Part shown: positions 43,721 through 53,450 of the stretch, one piece after another
How positions within the stretch are numbered: the stretch's first letter is position 1
Layout of the letters: each line of letters starts with the position of its first letter
NCBI GenBank assembly: GCA_903906695.1
Contig: CAIVLG010000034.1
Coordinates: 1 to 64,000, forward strand
DNA length: 64,000 bases
Source: an uncultured beta proteobacterium
GTDB lineage: Bacteria; Pseudomonadota; Gammaproteobacteria; Burkholderiales; Burkholderiaceae_C
Direction: 5' to 3'
Notes under the pieces: generated by a model
What the model was told of the DNA's origin: nothing
The model's database searches: none
What the model saw: the letters and a program-made list of their open reading frames with translations, nothing else
Program-made: the position numbers and the translations under genes

Positions 43721-45055
43721 ATGGGTGATCGCAGTCGCGTCGTCTGGTCCGAGGGTATGTTTCTACGGCCGCAGCATTTCCAGCAGGCGCAGCGTTACCA
43801 CGAGTTCACGCAACGGCAACTGACCTTGGGTGCCGAGGGGCATTTTTGGGGTTTTCATTCGTTGCTGCTGGACACCGCGTCGCTTGCCATCGGCAAGGTG
43901 GCCATTGCCAGCGCCACTGGTGTCATGCCGGACGGCACACCGTTTTCGTTTCCGGGTGTGAATGACGCTCCCGCAGATGTCAACATTTCGGAGACTGTCA
44001 AGGCGCGGCGCATCATGCTGTGCCTGCCGGTCTATCGCCAGGGCGGTGAGGAAGTTTCGTTTGAGGACGACGGACGATCGCTGGCGCGCTATTGTGTGGC
44101 GGACGAAGACAGCCCGGACCAGAACTCGGTCGGAGGCGATCCGGCGCCGATCCAGACCGCGCATCTGCGTTTGCGGCTTTTGCCCGAGGGCGAGATTCCT
44201 GAAGGCTGGATGACGCTGAGCGTGTGCCAGGTGACCGAGCGGCGCAACGACCTGTCGGTGGCGCTCGATGAAAACCACATCGCGCCGATGGTGGTGGTTC
44301 ATGAGAGTGCGCTGTTGGGTGGTTTCTTGCGCGAGCTGGCCGGCCTGCTGCACCACCGAGGCGAGGCGCTGGCTGCGCGCCTGTCGGCACCGGGTCGTGG
44401 CGGTGTATCGGAGGTTGCCGACTTTCTGATGCTGCAGCTTGTGAACCGATACGAGCCATTGGTGGTGCATCTGTCGCAGTTGCGTACTTTGCATCCTGAA
44501 CGACTCTATGCCGAGTTGCTGACTCTCGCCGGTGACTTCACCACCTTTACCCGTGACAGCCGGCGCCCGGGCGATTATCCGGCCTACAATCACGACGCCC
44601 TGGCCAGCTGTTTTTTGCCGCTGATGGCCGACTTGCGCCGCTCGCTTTCGATGGTGTTGGAACAAAACGCTTTCCAGATCGAATTGCTGGAGCGTGCCTA
44701 CGGTGTGCGGGTGGCGATCATCGCCAATCCGGAGCTCATCAAGACCGCCACCTTTGTGCTGGCAGTGACCACCGAGCTGCCTGGGGAACAGGTGCGCAAA
44801 CAGTTCCCAACCCAGGTCAAGATCGGACCGGTCGAGCGCATTCGGGACCTGGTCAACCTGCACCTCCCCGGCGTCGGTCTGCGCCCCTTGCCGGTGGCGC
44901 CAAGGCAGATCCCGTACCACGCCGGAAACAATTATTTCGAGCTCGATACCAGCAGCGAATTCTGGCGCGGACTGGAGCGTTCGGGCGGTCTGGCAATGCA
45001 TATTGCGGGGGATTTTCCGGGCTTGAAGCTTGAACTCTGGGCCATCCGCACATGA
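43721..45055 (+). CDS. tssK: TssK, T6SS baseplate-membrane complex connector
   Basis: The protein has 444 residues. The signature VVWSEGMFLRPQHFQQAQRY is at the N-terminus, followed by WGFHSLLLDTASLAIGKVAI, RRIMLCLPVYRQGGEEV and, at the C-terminus, IPYHAGNNYFELDTSSEFW. TssK trimers link the baseplate to TssL and TssM. The ATG at 43721 follows GGAGGT by five bases. The stop overlaps the tssL start by four bases. Confidence 0.95.
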   Translation: MGDRSRVVWSEGMFLRPQHFQQAQRYHEFTQRQLTLGAEGHFWGFHSLLLDTASLAIGKVAIASATGVMPDGTPFSFPGVNDAPADVNISETVKARRIMLCLPVYRQGGEEVSFEDDGRSLARYCVADEDSPDQNSVGGDPAPIQTAHLRLRLLPEGEIPEGWMTLSVCQVTERRNDLSVALDENHIAPMVVVHESALLGGFLRELAGLLHHRGEALAARLSAPGRGGVSEVADFLMLQLVNRYEPLVVHLSQLRTLHPERLYAELLTLAGDFTTFTRDSRRPGDYPAYNHDALASCFLPLMADLRRSLSMVLEQNAFQIELLERAYGVRVAIIANPELIKTATFVLAVTTELPGEQVRKQFPTQVKIGPVERIRDLVNLHLPGVGLRPLPVAPRQIPYHAGNNYFELDTSSEFWRGLERSGGLAMHIAGDFPGLKLELWAIRT

Positions 45056-46389
45056 GCACGTCAGCCACACCGCCGCTCAATCTCGACCCCTTTGCGCTTT
45101 TTTCTGCGCAGGCTGGCGCGGCACCCGTAGCGGCTCAACCGGCTGCGGCAGTGCTTCCCAGCGGACCCGCAGTGGCCGCCGATCTGCCTGAAATCCTGAG
45201 TGGGGCCAACCCGCTGGCGCTGGCGGCCAATCCGCTGCTCAACATGATCCCGCAGATCCGCGTCATGGCGTACCACCCGGATCCCGCTCAGTTGCGGAAT
45301 TTTCTGGTTGAGCAAGTCCAGCTTTTCGAGCGCCGTGCCAGGGAAGCCCAGGTGGCTCCCGAGACCGTGGTTGCAGCCCGCTATGCGCTATGTACGGCGC
45401 TTGATGAAACTTCCGCCAAGACACCCTGGGGCGGCGGCGGCGCCTGGTCGCGCCACAGTCTGCTGGTGACCTTTCACAACGAGACCTGGGGTGGCGAGAA
45501 ATTTTTCCAGTTGCTTGCGCGCCTGATCCAGGACCCGAAGAAACACATCGACCTTATCGAGATGATGGCGGTCTGCGTGGCGCTCGGATTCGAAGGACGC
45601 TTTGGCGTGGTGGACAACGGTCGCACGCAGCTCGAAACATTGCGCCGACGTCTGGTTGAAGTCATCAATGGTGCACGCTGCGAGTACGCCAGGGGACTGT
45701 CACCGCACTGGCGTGGCGTCGAGCCCGATGGCCGGGCCCAATGGGGCTTTCTGCCGCTCTGGATCACGGCCGGTGCAACGCTGCTTTTGCTGGCGCTGAT
45801 CTATGTCATTTATTCCTTTTTACTGGCCGGCAAGTCCAGCGATGTCTTCAGTTCCATCGCTGGCATTCGCCTGCCCAAGGCGCAGGCTGCCGTGGTGGCA
45901 AAGCCGGCGCCAGTCAATCGCTTCGCCCAGTTTCTGGAGCCGGAGGTGCGTGAAGGCCTGGTCACGGTGCGCGACGAGGCTGAGCTCAGTGTCGTCACGC
46001 TGCGCGGGGATGGTCTGTTTGCCTCCGGTTCGGTTGATGTGAAGCCGCGCTACCTGCCGGTACTGGCACGCGTTGCCGACGCACTCAATACGGTGCCAGG
46101 AGTGGTTCTGGTGACCGGTTATACCGACAACGTTCCGATCCGAACCTTGCGTTTTCCCTCGAATTACGAACTGTCGCAGGCGCGGGCCGACATGGTGCGG
46201 CGTCTGATCGACGAACGATTGACCGCCAGAAACCGGATCCGTGCCGAAGGCCGCGCCGACAGCGAGCCGGTGGTCGCCAACGACAGCGCCGACAACCGTT
46301 CCCGCAACCGTCGTGTCGAGGTGACCTTGCTGTTGTCGCCGCAGGAGCGCGACCGCGAACTCAATTCTGCCGTCGCCGGCAAAAAGTAG
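45052..46389 (+). CDS. tssL: TssL (DotU) with C-terminal OmpA domain
   Basis: The protein has 445 residues. An Ala/Pro-rich start (1-60) is followed by the cytoplasmic DotU domain (about 60-230) with ARYALCTALDETSAKTPWGG and HNETWGGEKFFQLLARLIQD. One membrane segment lies at about 233-258. The periplasmic part ends in an OmpA-type peptidoglycan-binding domain (about 315-435) with VTGYTDNVPI, NYELSQARADMVRRLI and NRSRNRRVEVTLL. The domain anchors the membrane complex to the cell wall. Confidence 0.94.
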   Translation: MSTSATPPLNLDPFALFSAQAGAAPVAAQPAAAVLPSGPAVAADLPEILSGANPLALAANPLLNMIPQIRVMAYHPDPAQLRNFLVEQVQLFERRAREAQVAPETVVAARYALCTALDETSAKTPWGGGGAWSRHSLLVTFHNETWGGEKFFQLLARLIQDPKKHIDLIEMMAVCVALGFEGRFGVVDNGRTQLETLRRRLVEVINGARCEYARGLSPHWRGVEPDGRAQWGFLPLWITAGATLLLLALIYVIYSFLLAGKSSDVFSSIAGIRLPKAQAAVVAKPAPVNRFAQFLEPEVREGLVTVRDEAELSVVTLRGDGLFASGSVDVKPRYLPVLARVADALNTVPGVVLVTGYTDNVPIRTLRFPSNYELSQARADMVRRLIDERLTARNRIRAEGRADSEPVVANDSADNRSRNRRVEVTLLLSPQERDRELNSAVAGKK

Positions 46390-46391
46390 GA

Positions 46392-49300
46392 GTGCAGACC
46401 GTGTTCAGTTCGCTGCGGAGTTTTTTCGGCAGGTTCATCAATCGCACCACGCTGACGCTGCTGCTACTCGTCCTCCTGTCATTGCTGATCTGGTTCGTGG
46501 GACCGCTGTTTGCAGTGTCGCTGTCGAGCGCGCAATGGCAGCCGCTGGGGCCTGAATGGGTGCGCTGGTGTGTGATTGCGCTGCTCTGGTTGTTGTGGCT
46601 GGCAAAGCGTCTGATTCGCTGGTGGCGCGAACGCAATCTGAACGGTGCCTTGCTGGGTCAATTGGCCAGGATGCAGGCCAGCAAGCCCGAAGCCGGCACC
46701 GCAGTTGGTACTCAGGAAGTAGAGGAACTTAACCGGCGTTTCAGGGAGGCCGCCGAGATTCTGAAGAAGACGCGCTTCTCGACGCATGAAAAGGGTGGCC
46801 TGCTGTCGGGTTTGTCCAGGCAGTACGTGTACCAGTTACCTTGGTACGCCTTTATCGGCGCCCCGGGATCGGGCAAGACCACGGCGTTGATCAATGCCGG
46901 TTTGACTTTTCCGTTGGCTGAACAGTTTGGCAAGGCGGCCATACGTGGCGTCGGCGGCACGCGCAATTGCGACTGGTGGTTCACCAATGAAGCGGTGCTG
47001 ATTGACACAGCCGGCCGCTACACGACGCAGGAAAGCAACGAGGCGGTCGACAAGGCGGAGTGGCAGGGGTTCATGGCCCTGCTCAAGCGGTTTAGGCCGC
47101 GCCAGCCTCTCAATGGTGTGTTGTTGACCTTGTCGGTATCCGATTTGCTGCAAATGAGCGCTCAGGAACGCGAGGTGCACGGAGCCACTCTGAAGGCTCG
47201 CCTGGCCGAATTGCGCGAGGGTCTGGGGGTGCAGTTTCCGGTCTATTTACTGGTGACCAAGGCCGATCTGCTGTCTGGTTTCCTCGAATATTTTCTCAAT
47301 TTCAACCGTGAGGACCGAGCCCAGGTGTGGGGTTTCACACTGCCTTACGACCCCAAGGCAGCCACTCTCATCCCGGTACGTGACAGCTTCAACCAGGAAT
47401 TCGACCTGCTTTACCGGCGCATGAACGATGGTATGCACGACCGGCTCCTATCCGAACCCGATCTCTCGCGGCGCGCTCTGGCTTACGCACTGCCGCAACA
47501 ACTGGCAGGATTGCGCGATGTGCTGGGGCGTTTGCTGGGATCGGTATTCAGCGAATCCAAGTTCAATGAACAGCCCCTGCTGCGGGGCGTTTACTTCACC
47601 TCGGGCACGCAGGAAGGCACGCCGTTTGACCGCGTGTTGGGCGCCATGCAGCGCACCTTTCGGGTGCCCAGCAGGGTGTCGGGCGTTGAATCATCGAGTG
47701 GCACCGGCAGGAGTTTTTTTCTTCAGGACCTGCTGCAAAAGGTTGTATTCGCAGAGCATTTCATCGCCGGTCGCGATCTGGCGGGCGAGCGTCGAATACG
47801 CTGGCTGCGTCGCGCCGGCATGGCGTCCTGTGCCCTGTTTTTCCTGTTTGCCAACGTGGTCTGGTCGCCGCTGCTCAGCTACGGCAACAACACACGCTAC
47901 ATTGCCGAAGTGGCCGACAAGGCCCTGGCCTTGCAAACCAGCGTCGAAGCTCTACCGGTGAGACCGAGCGACAACGCCGCCGAGTTGCTGCCCCTGCTCA
48001 ATCAGGCGGGTGAAGTGGCGTGGAGCACGCAGTTCGATTTCCAGCGCGTTCCCTGGTCGTATCGCTACGGGCTGTTTCAGGGCAACAAGCTTGACGCCGC
48101 CGGGCAGGTGACCTACACGCGTTTGCTGGATGAAGCCTTCTTGCCGCGCGTGGCCAGTCGCGTCGAAAACCTGTTGCGGGCGGCGCCGCAGGGCAACACC
48201 GATTACCTATACCAGTCGCTCAAGGCCTACCTGATGCTGGCGGGGGAGGGCCGCTTTGACGCCGAGGCGCTGAAGTTGTGGATCCGCGCCGACTGGGAGC
48301 GGTCACAGGTTCTGAGCACGCTTGAGCAGCGCAAACAACTCGACCAACATCTCGATGCCCTGTTGCGCGAGCGACTGGTCAGTTCCCCGTTTCCGATTAA
48401 CCGGGAACTGGTCAGAAGCGCGCGTTCCGTGCTCAACCAGCAGCCGCCTGCACAGCGAAGCTACAGTCGCATCCGGGCGCGTCTGCTGGGACCCGATCCG
48501 GCCGAATTCAGCATCGCCTCGGTTGCTGGCGCCGAGGCGCCCAACGTGCTGTCTCGCGCCAGCAAGCAGGCTCTGAATGCTGGCATACCTGGCTTGTTCA
48601 CGGTGCGGGGCTATGCGCTGTTCCAGAAGGAAGTAGCGTCGGCGCTAGCCGACATCGGACAGGAGGATGCCTGGGTGCTGGGCCGTGCCAGCAGTGCCTC
48701 GCGCCCAGCGTTGCCCAATCCGGCCGAGGTGTTGCAGCAGTCACAGCAGATCACGCGTCTTTATCTGACCGAATACGCCCGGGTCTGGCAGGACTATCTC
48801 AATGACGTGCGCCTGATTGCGCGCAACGGACTGCCCGATACCATCGCCGTCACGAGAATCCTGGCCAGCGTCGACTCGCCGCTGCTGCTGCTGGCGCGCG
48901 CTGCGGCGCGTGAAACCACTTTGATCCAGGTCGATGGCTCGGCGTCGACCCGGGTTGATCAGGCGATGGACCGTATCGGTCAACTGAAGCAGGAGGTGAC
49001 CCGAGCCGCCGGATTGGCGCTGGCGGGCGCCAATTCGGCTTCGGGTCAGGACGACAAGATGGAAATGATGGTGCAGGGTCCGTTCTCGCCGCTGCACGCG
49101 GTGACCCGCGGGCCGCCGGGCACAGCGCAAGTTGATGCGCTGGGCAAGGTGCTGGAGGACTACCTGGCGAGTCTGGTCGCCGCAGACAGTGCGCTGCGCG
49201 GTGGCAGCATTCCGCGCACACTGGACGCAGAAAACCGCGTTCGCAGCGAGGCGGCGCGCATGCCGGCACCGATCCGGGCGGTCCTTGAAGGACTCGTTGG

Positions 49301-50030
49301 GCAGGCTTCACAGCAGATTGCGGGAGGTACCCGCAGCAGTGCCAGCGCCAGCGTCAAGGGAGGTGTCGGCCAGACCTGTGCAGCCGTGATTTCCGGACGC
49401 TATCCGTTTGTGCGCAGCGCATCTCAGGACGTTCAAGCCAACGACTTTTCACAGGTGTTTGCCCCGGGTGGGCTAATGGATGAGACCTTCCAGAAGAGTC
49501 TGGCGCCCTTTGTGGATACCTCCAGAACGACCTGGGCTCCGAGACCGGGCTCTGAAGGTGCGGCGGCCGGGTCGAGCGCAGATCTGGCGCAGTTCCAACG
49601 TGCAGCCGTGATCCGGGACGCTTTCTTCGCGCCGGGGAGCCGTGCCATGAAGTTCGAGCTGGTTGTTCGCGTTGTGCAGCTTGGCGGGGTGGACAAGGTC
49701 GAGCTTGACATCGATGGCCAGAGTGTGCTCGCCAGCGCCGGCAGTGATGGTGCCAAGCGCGTCAGTTGGCCCGGTGTGCGAGGCACCAACCAGGTTCGAC
49801 TTCTGGTGGGCAGCAAGGGCGGCGCGCCCGCGCTGGTCGCCGAAGGTGCGTGGGCACTGCATCGGCTGATCGATCATGGTCAGGTACAAGGCGGTACGCC
49901 ACCTGAGCGTGTACTGGTCAATTTCAATGTGGAGGGGCGGACGGTGGCGGTCGAGTTCACGGCGCAGTCGGTGCGCAACCCGCTGCGCCTGCCGCAACTT
50001 GATGGCTTTGCCTGTCCTGGGAGGGGGTGA
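46392..50030 (+). CDS. tssM: TssM (IcmF), T6SS inner-membrane channel protein
   Basis: The protein has 1212 residues. Two membrane segments are near the N-terminus (about 20-45 and 58-72) and a third at about 475-495 (ASCALFFLFANVVW). A cytoplasmic NTPase-like domain holds an intact Walker A, FIGAPGSGKTT (156-164), and VLIDTAGRYTTQE. The large periplasmic part ends in a C-terminal domain (FELVVRVVQLGGVDKVELDI). TssM spans the periplasm with TssL and contacts an outer-membrane lipoprotein, normally TssJ. The start is GTG 46392; GTG 46401 is also possible. Confidence 0.94.
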   Translation: MQTVFSSLRSFFGRFINRTTLTLLLLVLLSLLIWFVGPLFAVSLSSAQWQPLGPEWVRWCVIALLWLLWLAKRLIRWWRERNLNGALLGQLARMQASKPEAGTAVGTQEVEELNRRFREAAEILKKTRFSTHEKGGLLSGLSRQYVYQLPWYAFIGAPGSGKTTALINAGLTFPLAEQFGKAAIRGVGGTRNCDWWFTNEAVLIDTAGRYTTQESNEAVDKAEWQGFMALLKRFRPRQPLNGVLLTLSVSDLLQMSAQEREVHGATLKARLAELREGLGVQFPVYLLVTKADLLSGFLEYFLNFNREDRAQVWGFTLPYDPKAATLIPVRDSFNQEFDLLYRRMNDGMHDRLLSEPDLSRRALAYALPQQLAGLRDVLGRLLGSVFSESKFNEQPLLRGVYFTSGTQEGTPFDRVLGAMQRTFRVPSRVSGVESSSGTGRSFFLQDLLQKVVFAEHFIAGRDLAGERRIRWLRRAGMASCALFFLFANVVWSPLLSYGNNTRYIAEVADKALALQTSVEALPVRPSDNAAELLPLLNQAGEVAWSTQFDFQRVPWSYRYGLFQGNKLDAAGQVTYTRLLDEAFLPRVASRVENLLRAAPQGNTDYLYQSLKAYLMLAGEGRFDAEALKLWIRADWERSQVLSTLEQRKQLDQHLDALLRERLVSSPFPINRELVRSARSVLNQQPPAQRSYSRIRARLLGPDPAEFSIASVAGAEAPNVLSRASKQALNAGIPGLFTVRGYALFQKEVASALADIGQEDAWVLGRASSASRPALPNPAEVLQQSQQITRLYLTEYARVWQDYLNDVRLIARNGLPDTIAVTRILASVDSPLLLLARAAARETTLIQVDGSASTRVDQAMDRIGQLKQEVTRAAGLALAGANSASGQDDKMEMMVQGPFSPLHAVTRGPPGTAQVDALGKVLEDYLASLVAADSALRGGSIPRTLDAENRVRSEAARMPAPIRAVLEGLVGQASQQIAGGTRSSASASVKGGVGQTCAAVISGRYPFVRSASQDVQANDFSQVFAPGGLMDETFQKSLAPFVDTSRTTWAPRPGSEGAAAGSSADLAQFQRAAVIRDAFFAPGSRAMKFELVVRVVQLGGVDKVELDIDGQSVLASAGSDGAKRVSWPGVRGTNQVRLLVGSKGGAPALVAEGAWALHRLIDHGQVQGGTPPERVLVNFNVEGRTVAVEFTAQSVRNPLRLPQLDGFACPGRG

Positions 50031-50032
50031 TC

Positions 50033-50728
50033 ATGGCCCACGCAGCCCTCGCCAGCGCGGCGTCAACCGACGCGGGGCAGTGTCCTACGACCGCAGACTT
50101 CGGCTGGTTTGGCAAACTGCCCAGTGCCGGTGACTTTGTCTCGCGTCGAATGTCCTACACCGTGCAGCAGTTCTGGGATCGCTGGTGCGCATCCGGCATG
50201 GAGTCCCTCAAGGCAGGCAACCCGCTCACAGGATGGGAATTTTGGCGCAACACCCCGAAATGGGCCTTTCTGATACCGGCCCAGCCCGGCATCGCCCAGG
50301 CCCAGGCCGGTGTGCTGGCACCCTCTTGCGACCGCGTTGGCCGCAATTTTCCGTTGCTCGTGTGTTTGTCATTGGCAAGCGACAAAACGACCTTGATGAT
50401 GCCGCGCCTGGCCGCGTTAGTGCTGGCCTGGGCTGACGTGATTGCCGAGGTGCAGTTTGGCCAGTTGGGAATCAATGTTCTGGATGAAAGGCTGGAGGCC
50501 GCATTGGCTCGGGTGCTGGCGCTGGGGACGGTTCCGGATGATGCTGAAAAGACATTGCCACGCGGCGCGAACCCCGCCGTGCTGCCATGGCCCGATCTGG
50601 CCAGCACCTTTGATCCCACAGGCAGCGAGAGCTATTGGTGGAGTGTGCCGCCGGCCAAGACTGGTTTTCATGCACGTACCCATGCCGACGCTCTCGACAG
50701 CATGCACTTTCTGAGTTTGTGCAACTGA
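50033..50728 (+). CDS. tagF: TagF (ImpM family), T6SS post-translational regulator
   Basis: The protein has 231 residues. The ImpM signature FGWFGKLPSAGDFVSRRM is near residue 25, followed by FWDRWCASGMESL, WEFWRNTPKWAFLIPAQPG and APSCDRVGRNFPLLVCLSL. TagF proteins repress T6SS firing independently of the kinase/phosphatase switch, in part by binding the FHA protein. ATG 50033 follows GGGAGGGGG; GTG 50027, which overlaps the tssM stop, is the alternative. It is the last gene of the T6SS block. Confidence 0.9.
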   Translation: MAHAALASAASTDAGQCPTTADFGWFGKLPSAGDFVSRRMSYTVQQFWDRWCASGMESLKAGNPLTGWEFWRNTPKWAFLIPAQPGIAQAQAGVLAPSCDRVGRNFPLLVCLSLASDKTTLMMPRLAALVLAWADVIAEVQFGQLGINVLDERLEAALARVLALGTVPDDAEKTLPRGANPAVLPWPDLASTFDPTGSESYWWSVPPAKTGFHARTHADALDSMHFLSLCN

Positions 50729-50729
50729 C

Positions 50730-50743
50730 GTCGGCAGGCCGAC
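50730..50743 (+). terminator. Short hairpin after tagF
   Basis: GTCGGC and GCCGAC lie two bases apart, directly after the tagF stop and before the convergent crcB gene. It is GC-rich but short and followed by no clear T-run (GTTTTC comes 20 bases later), so it is only a possible end of the T6SS transcript. Confidence 0.25.
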
Positions 50744-50778
50744 CACTCTGATCGCCGTTTTCCTCGCGCGACCCGAAT

Positions 50779-51162
50779 TTACGGGCGGGACGCCGCAAAG
50801 AGCGCAACGCTTTGAATGCCCGCCACCGTCAGCAGCAGCGAGCCAAACAGGTGCAGTGCGGCGGTGCCAAATGCCAGGGCGTAGCGCTGCTGGCCCAGCA
50901 TGCCAACGACTTCCGCCGAGAAACTGGAGAAGGTTGTGAGTGCGCCCAGAAAGCCGGTCACCAGCGCCAGCCGCCAGACCGGGTCCAGATTGGGCAAGCC
51001 CTGAAAGACGGCGACGCAAACGCCGACCAGATAGCCGCCGATCAGATTCGCAGCGAGCGTACCCAGCGGAATGGCAGCGCCTGGGTTGAGCCAAAGCCCC
51101 AGGCCCCAGCGGGCCAGGGCGCCGAGGCAGGCACCGATGCAAATGGCGAGGACAGACATCAT
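50779..51162 (-). CDS. crcB: CrcB/Fluc fluoride channel
   Basis: The protein has 127 residues with four membrane helices. Family signatures are CLGALARWGLG, GTLAANLIGGYLVGV and TGFLGALTTFSSFSAEV, the last holding the Phe/Thr residues that line the fluoride path. It works as a dual-topology dimer exporting fluoride. It is oriented against both neighbouring operons. I looked for a fluoride riboswitch in the 128 bases upstream and did not see one. The start could be the first or second Met. Confidence 0.92.
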   Translation of the reverse strand: MMSVLAICIGACLGALARWGLGLWLNPGAAIPLGTLAANLIGGYLVGVCVAVFQGLPNLDPVWRLALVTGFLGALTTFSSFSAEVVGMLGQQRYALAFGTAALHLFGSLLLTVAGIQSVALFAASRP

Positions 51163-51290
51163 GATGGCGCGATCATAAAGGCTAGACCCTCTGCTTCTTT
51201 GTTAGCATTGCAAGCAGCAAAGTTTCGTCGGAGTGTTTTGATGAAATCCGCCCATCGTCATCTACAGAGTCTGTGAATTGGGAAGATCAA

Positions 51291-52115
51291 GTGAGTGCTT
51301 TGTCGGAATCCATACTGTCGGTTTTTGGTCCTGAGGGCGCGGGAAACGCTCAGCATGTGCGCAGGCTGATTCGTGCGGGGTGCTGGCATTCACACACCAG
51401 CGGCCTGGCCAGCGATCATGTGCAGGGCAACGTGGTCATCCTGCCCGAGGCGCTGGCGAATGACTTTCTGCGCTATTGCCAGCGCAACCCCAAACCCTGT
51501 CCGCTGCTCGCTGTGTCGGAGCCGGGCCAGCCCCTGTTGCCGGGTCTGGGCGCGGATATTGACATTCGCACCGATCTGCCACGCTACCGTGTCTGGCGAG
51601 ATGGCGAAGTGGTCAATGAGCCGACAGACATCATGTCCTTGTGGCGCGCTGATCTGGTGACGTTCGTGCTGGGCTGTTCGTTCTCGTTCGAGCAGGCCCT
51701 GCTGGAAGCGGGCTTGCCTTTGCGGCATATCGAGCAGGGCAGGAATATTGCCATGTACCGCACCAACATCCAGACCGAAGCAGCCGGCATCTTCCATGGT
51801 CCGATGGTGGTGTCGATGCGCCCGATGAAAGCGGCGGCGGCCATTCGTGCCGTGCAGGTGACTTCGCGCTTTCCCAGTGTGCATGGCGCGCCGGTGCATC
51901 TGGGCGATCCATCACTGATTGGCATCATGCGTCTGGAGGCGCCCGATTACGGCGACGCGGTAGCCGTCATGGCTGACGAAATTCCGGTGTTCTGGGCCTG
52001 CGGCGTGACGCCACAAGCAGCGCTGGTTCAGGCCCGACCCGAGTTCTGCATCACGCACGCCCCAGGCGCGATGCTGATCACTGACCTTCTGAATCGGCAA
52101 TTGGCTGCCTTTTGA
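51291..52115 (+). CDS. DUF1445 putative hydro-lyase (YcsI/D-glutamate cyclase-related family)
   Basis: The protein has 274 residues. Conserved words are [55 protein letters not shown] and [12 protein letters not shown]. Bacterial members are often next to lactam- or oxoproline-utilisation genes, and the same domain is the N-terminal half of mammalian D-glutamate cyclase. The enzyme's reaction is not established. GTG 51291 is preferred because GGGAAG lies five bases upstream; GTG 51273 is an alternative. It leads an operon with a Liv-type transporter and an oxoprolinase. Confidence 0.82.
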   Translation: MSALSESILSVFGPEGAGNAQHVRRLIRAGCWHSHTSGLASDHVQGNVVILPEALANDFLRYCQRNPKPCPLLAVSEPGQPLLPGLGADIDIRTDLPRYRVWRDGEVVNEPTDIMSLWRADLVTFVLGCSFSFEQALLEAGLPLRHIEQGRNIAMYRTNIQTEAAGIFHGPMVVSMRPMKAAAAIRAVQVTSRFPSVHGAPVHLGDPSLIGIMRLEAPDYGDAVAVMADEIPVFWACGVTPQAALVQARPEFCITHAPGAMLITDLLNRQLAAF

Positions 52116-52149
52116 TGCTAATCTCATTTCTTTTACATGGAGTGTTTAA

Positions 52150-53415
52150 ATGAAGAAGTTCTTGTGGACCCGAATCGCTGCGGCTTTGGTTGGCGCAGGC
52201 ATCAGCCTGTGTGTGCAAGCGCAGCAGGAAATAAAGATCGGCGTGATCTACCCTCTGACCGGTCCGGGCGCTGCCGTCGGTGCCGAGTTGCGCAGCGCGC
52301 TCGAACTGGCCACCGATATCATCAACAACGGCGCTCCTGGCATTCCCGACTTGCCATTCTCGGCCGGCAAGGGTTTGCCGAACCTCAAGGGCGCCAAGAT
52401 CAAACTGGTGTTTGCTGACCACCAGGCCAATCCGCAGACCGGCGCCACAGAGGCCGAGCGCCTGATCACGCAGGAAAAAGTCGTGGCCATCGTCGGCGCT
52501 TATAACAGTGCCGTGACCGCCACGGCGAGCCAGGTTGCGGAGCGCGCCGGGATTCCCTTTGTCAATCCCGAGTCGTCGTCTGCGTCGCTGACGCAGCGCA
52601 ATTTCAAGTGGTTCTTCCGCACCACGCCGCATGACGATCTCTTTGTCCACAATGCCTTCGAATTCCTGAAGGAACTCGAAGCCAAGAAGGGCATTAAGCC
52701 CGGTGCCATTGCCTCCTTGAATGAAAACGGCCTGTGGGGCACGGAGACCACCAAGTTGCAGGCCAAGCTGGCGCCCGAGTTCAAGTACAACCTGGTCAAA
52801 CAGGTGGTCTATCCTGCCAAGACCACGCAACTCACTTCCGAGGTACAGACACTCAAGGCGGCGAACCCGAATCTGGTGATGCAGTCTTCCTATACCGCAG
52901 ACGCCATCCTGTCGATCAAGACCTACAAGGAACTGGGTTTCTCGCCCGACATGATTCTGGCCAACAATGCGGGCTTCACCGACACCGATTTCATCAAGAC
53001 CTTGGGCAAGGACGCCGACTTCATCATTACCCGCGAAGTCTGGGCACTCGATCTGGCGACGCGCAACCCGCTCATCAAGCAGGTCAACGATCTGTTCAAC
53101 AGTCGCTACAAGATCAACTTTACCGGGAACTCCTCGCGCACCTTTACCGGACTGATGGTGATGGCCGATGCCATCAACCGTGCCGGCTCCACCGAGCCCG
53201 AAGCGATCCGCACGGCGCTGGCTGCGACCGATATTCCCGGCAACAAGCTGATCATGCCGTGGAAGGGTGTCAAGTTTGATGCAACCGGCCAGAACACGCT
53301 GGGTCAGGGCATTCTGGTACAGATTATTGACGGCAAGTACAACACCGTGTGGCCCTTCAACATGGCTGCGCGTGAGGTCGTTTGGCCAATGCCCAAGTGG
53401 GAGCAACGCAAGTAG
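52150..53415 (+). CDS. ABC transporter substrate-binding protein, LivK type
   Basis: The protein has 421 residues. A signal peptide (KKFLWTRIAAALVGAGISLCVQA) ends at about 25, then the mature start QQEIKIGVIYPLTGPGAAVGAE is the type 1 periplasmic-binding fold. Other family elements are VVAIVGAYNSAVTATASQVAERAGIPFV, FRTTPHDDLFV and FTGNSSRTFTGLMVMADAI. It should capture an amino acid or related compound in the periplasm for the permease and ATPases encoded next. GGAGTG precedes the ATG. Substrate inferred from the oxoprolinase downstream is oxoproline or a similar lactam. Confidence 0.92.
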   Translation: MKKFLWTRIAAALVGAGISLCVQAQQEIKIGVIYPLTGPGAAVGAELRSALELATDIINNGAPGIPDLPFSAGKGLPNLKGAKIKLVFADHQANPQTGATEAERLITQEKVVAIVGAYNSAVTATASQVAERAGIPFVNPESSSASLTQRNFKWFFRTTPHDDLFVHNAFEFLKELEAKKGIKPGAIASLNENGLWGTETTKLQAKLAPEFKYNLVKQVVYPAKTTQLTSEVQTLKAANPNLVMQSSYTADAILSIKTYKELGFSPDMILANNAGFTDTDFIKTLGKDADFIITREVWALDLATRNPLIKQVNDLFNSRYKINFTGNSSRTFTGLMVMADAINRAGSTEPEAIRTALAATDIPGNKLIMPWKGVKFDATGQNTLGQGILVQIIDGKYNTVWPFNMAAREVVWPMPKWEQRK

Positions 53416-53450
53416 GGACTTGACGGCGCACCGGTTCCGAGAGTCACAGC

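Noticed and set aside
43763-45070. Open frame of 435 codons antisense to tssK
   Set aside because: TssK is unmistakable on the plus strand; the antisense translation is compositionally odd and has no domain.
51163-51290. Fluoride riboswitch upstream of crcB
   Set aside because: I looked for the conserved core on the minus strand and saw no convincing match.
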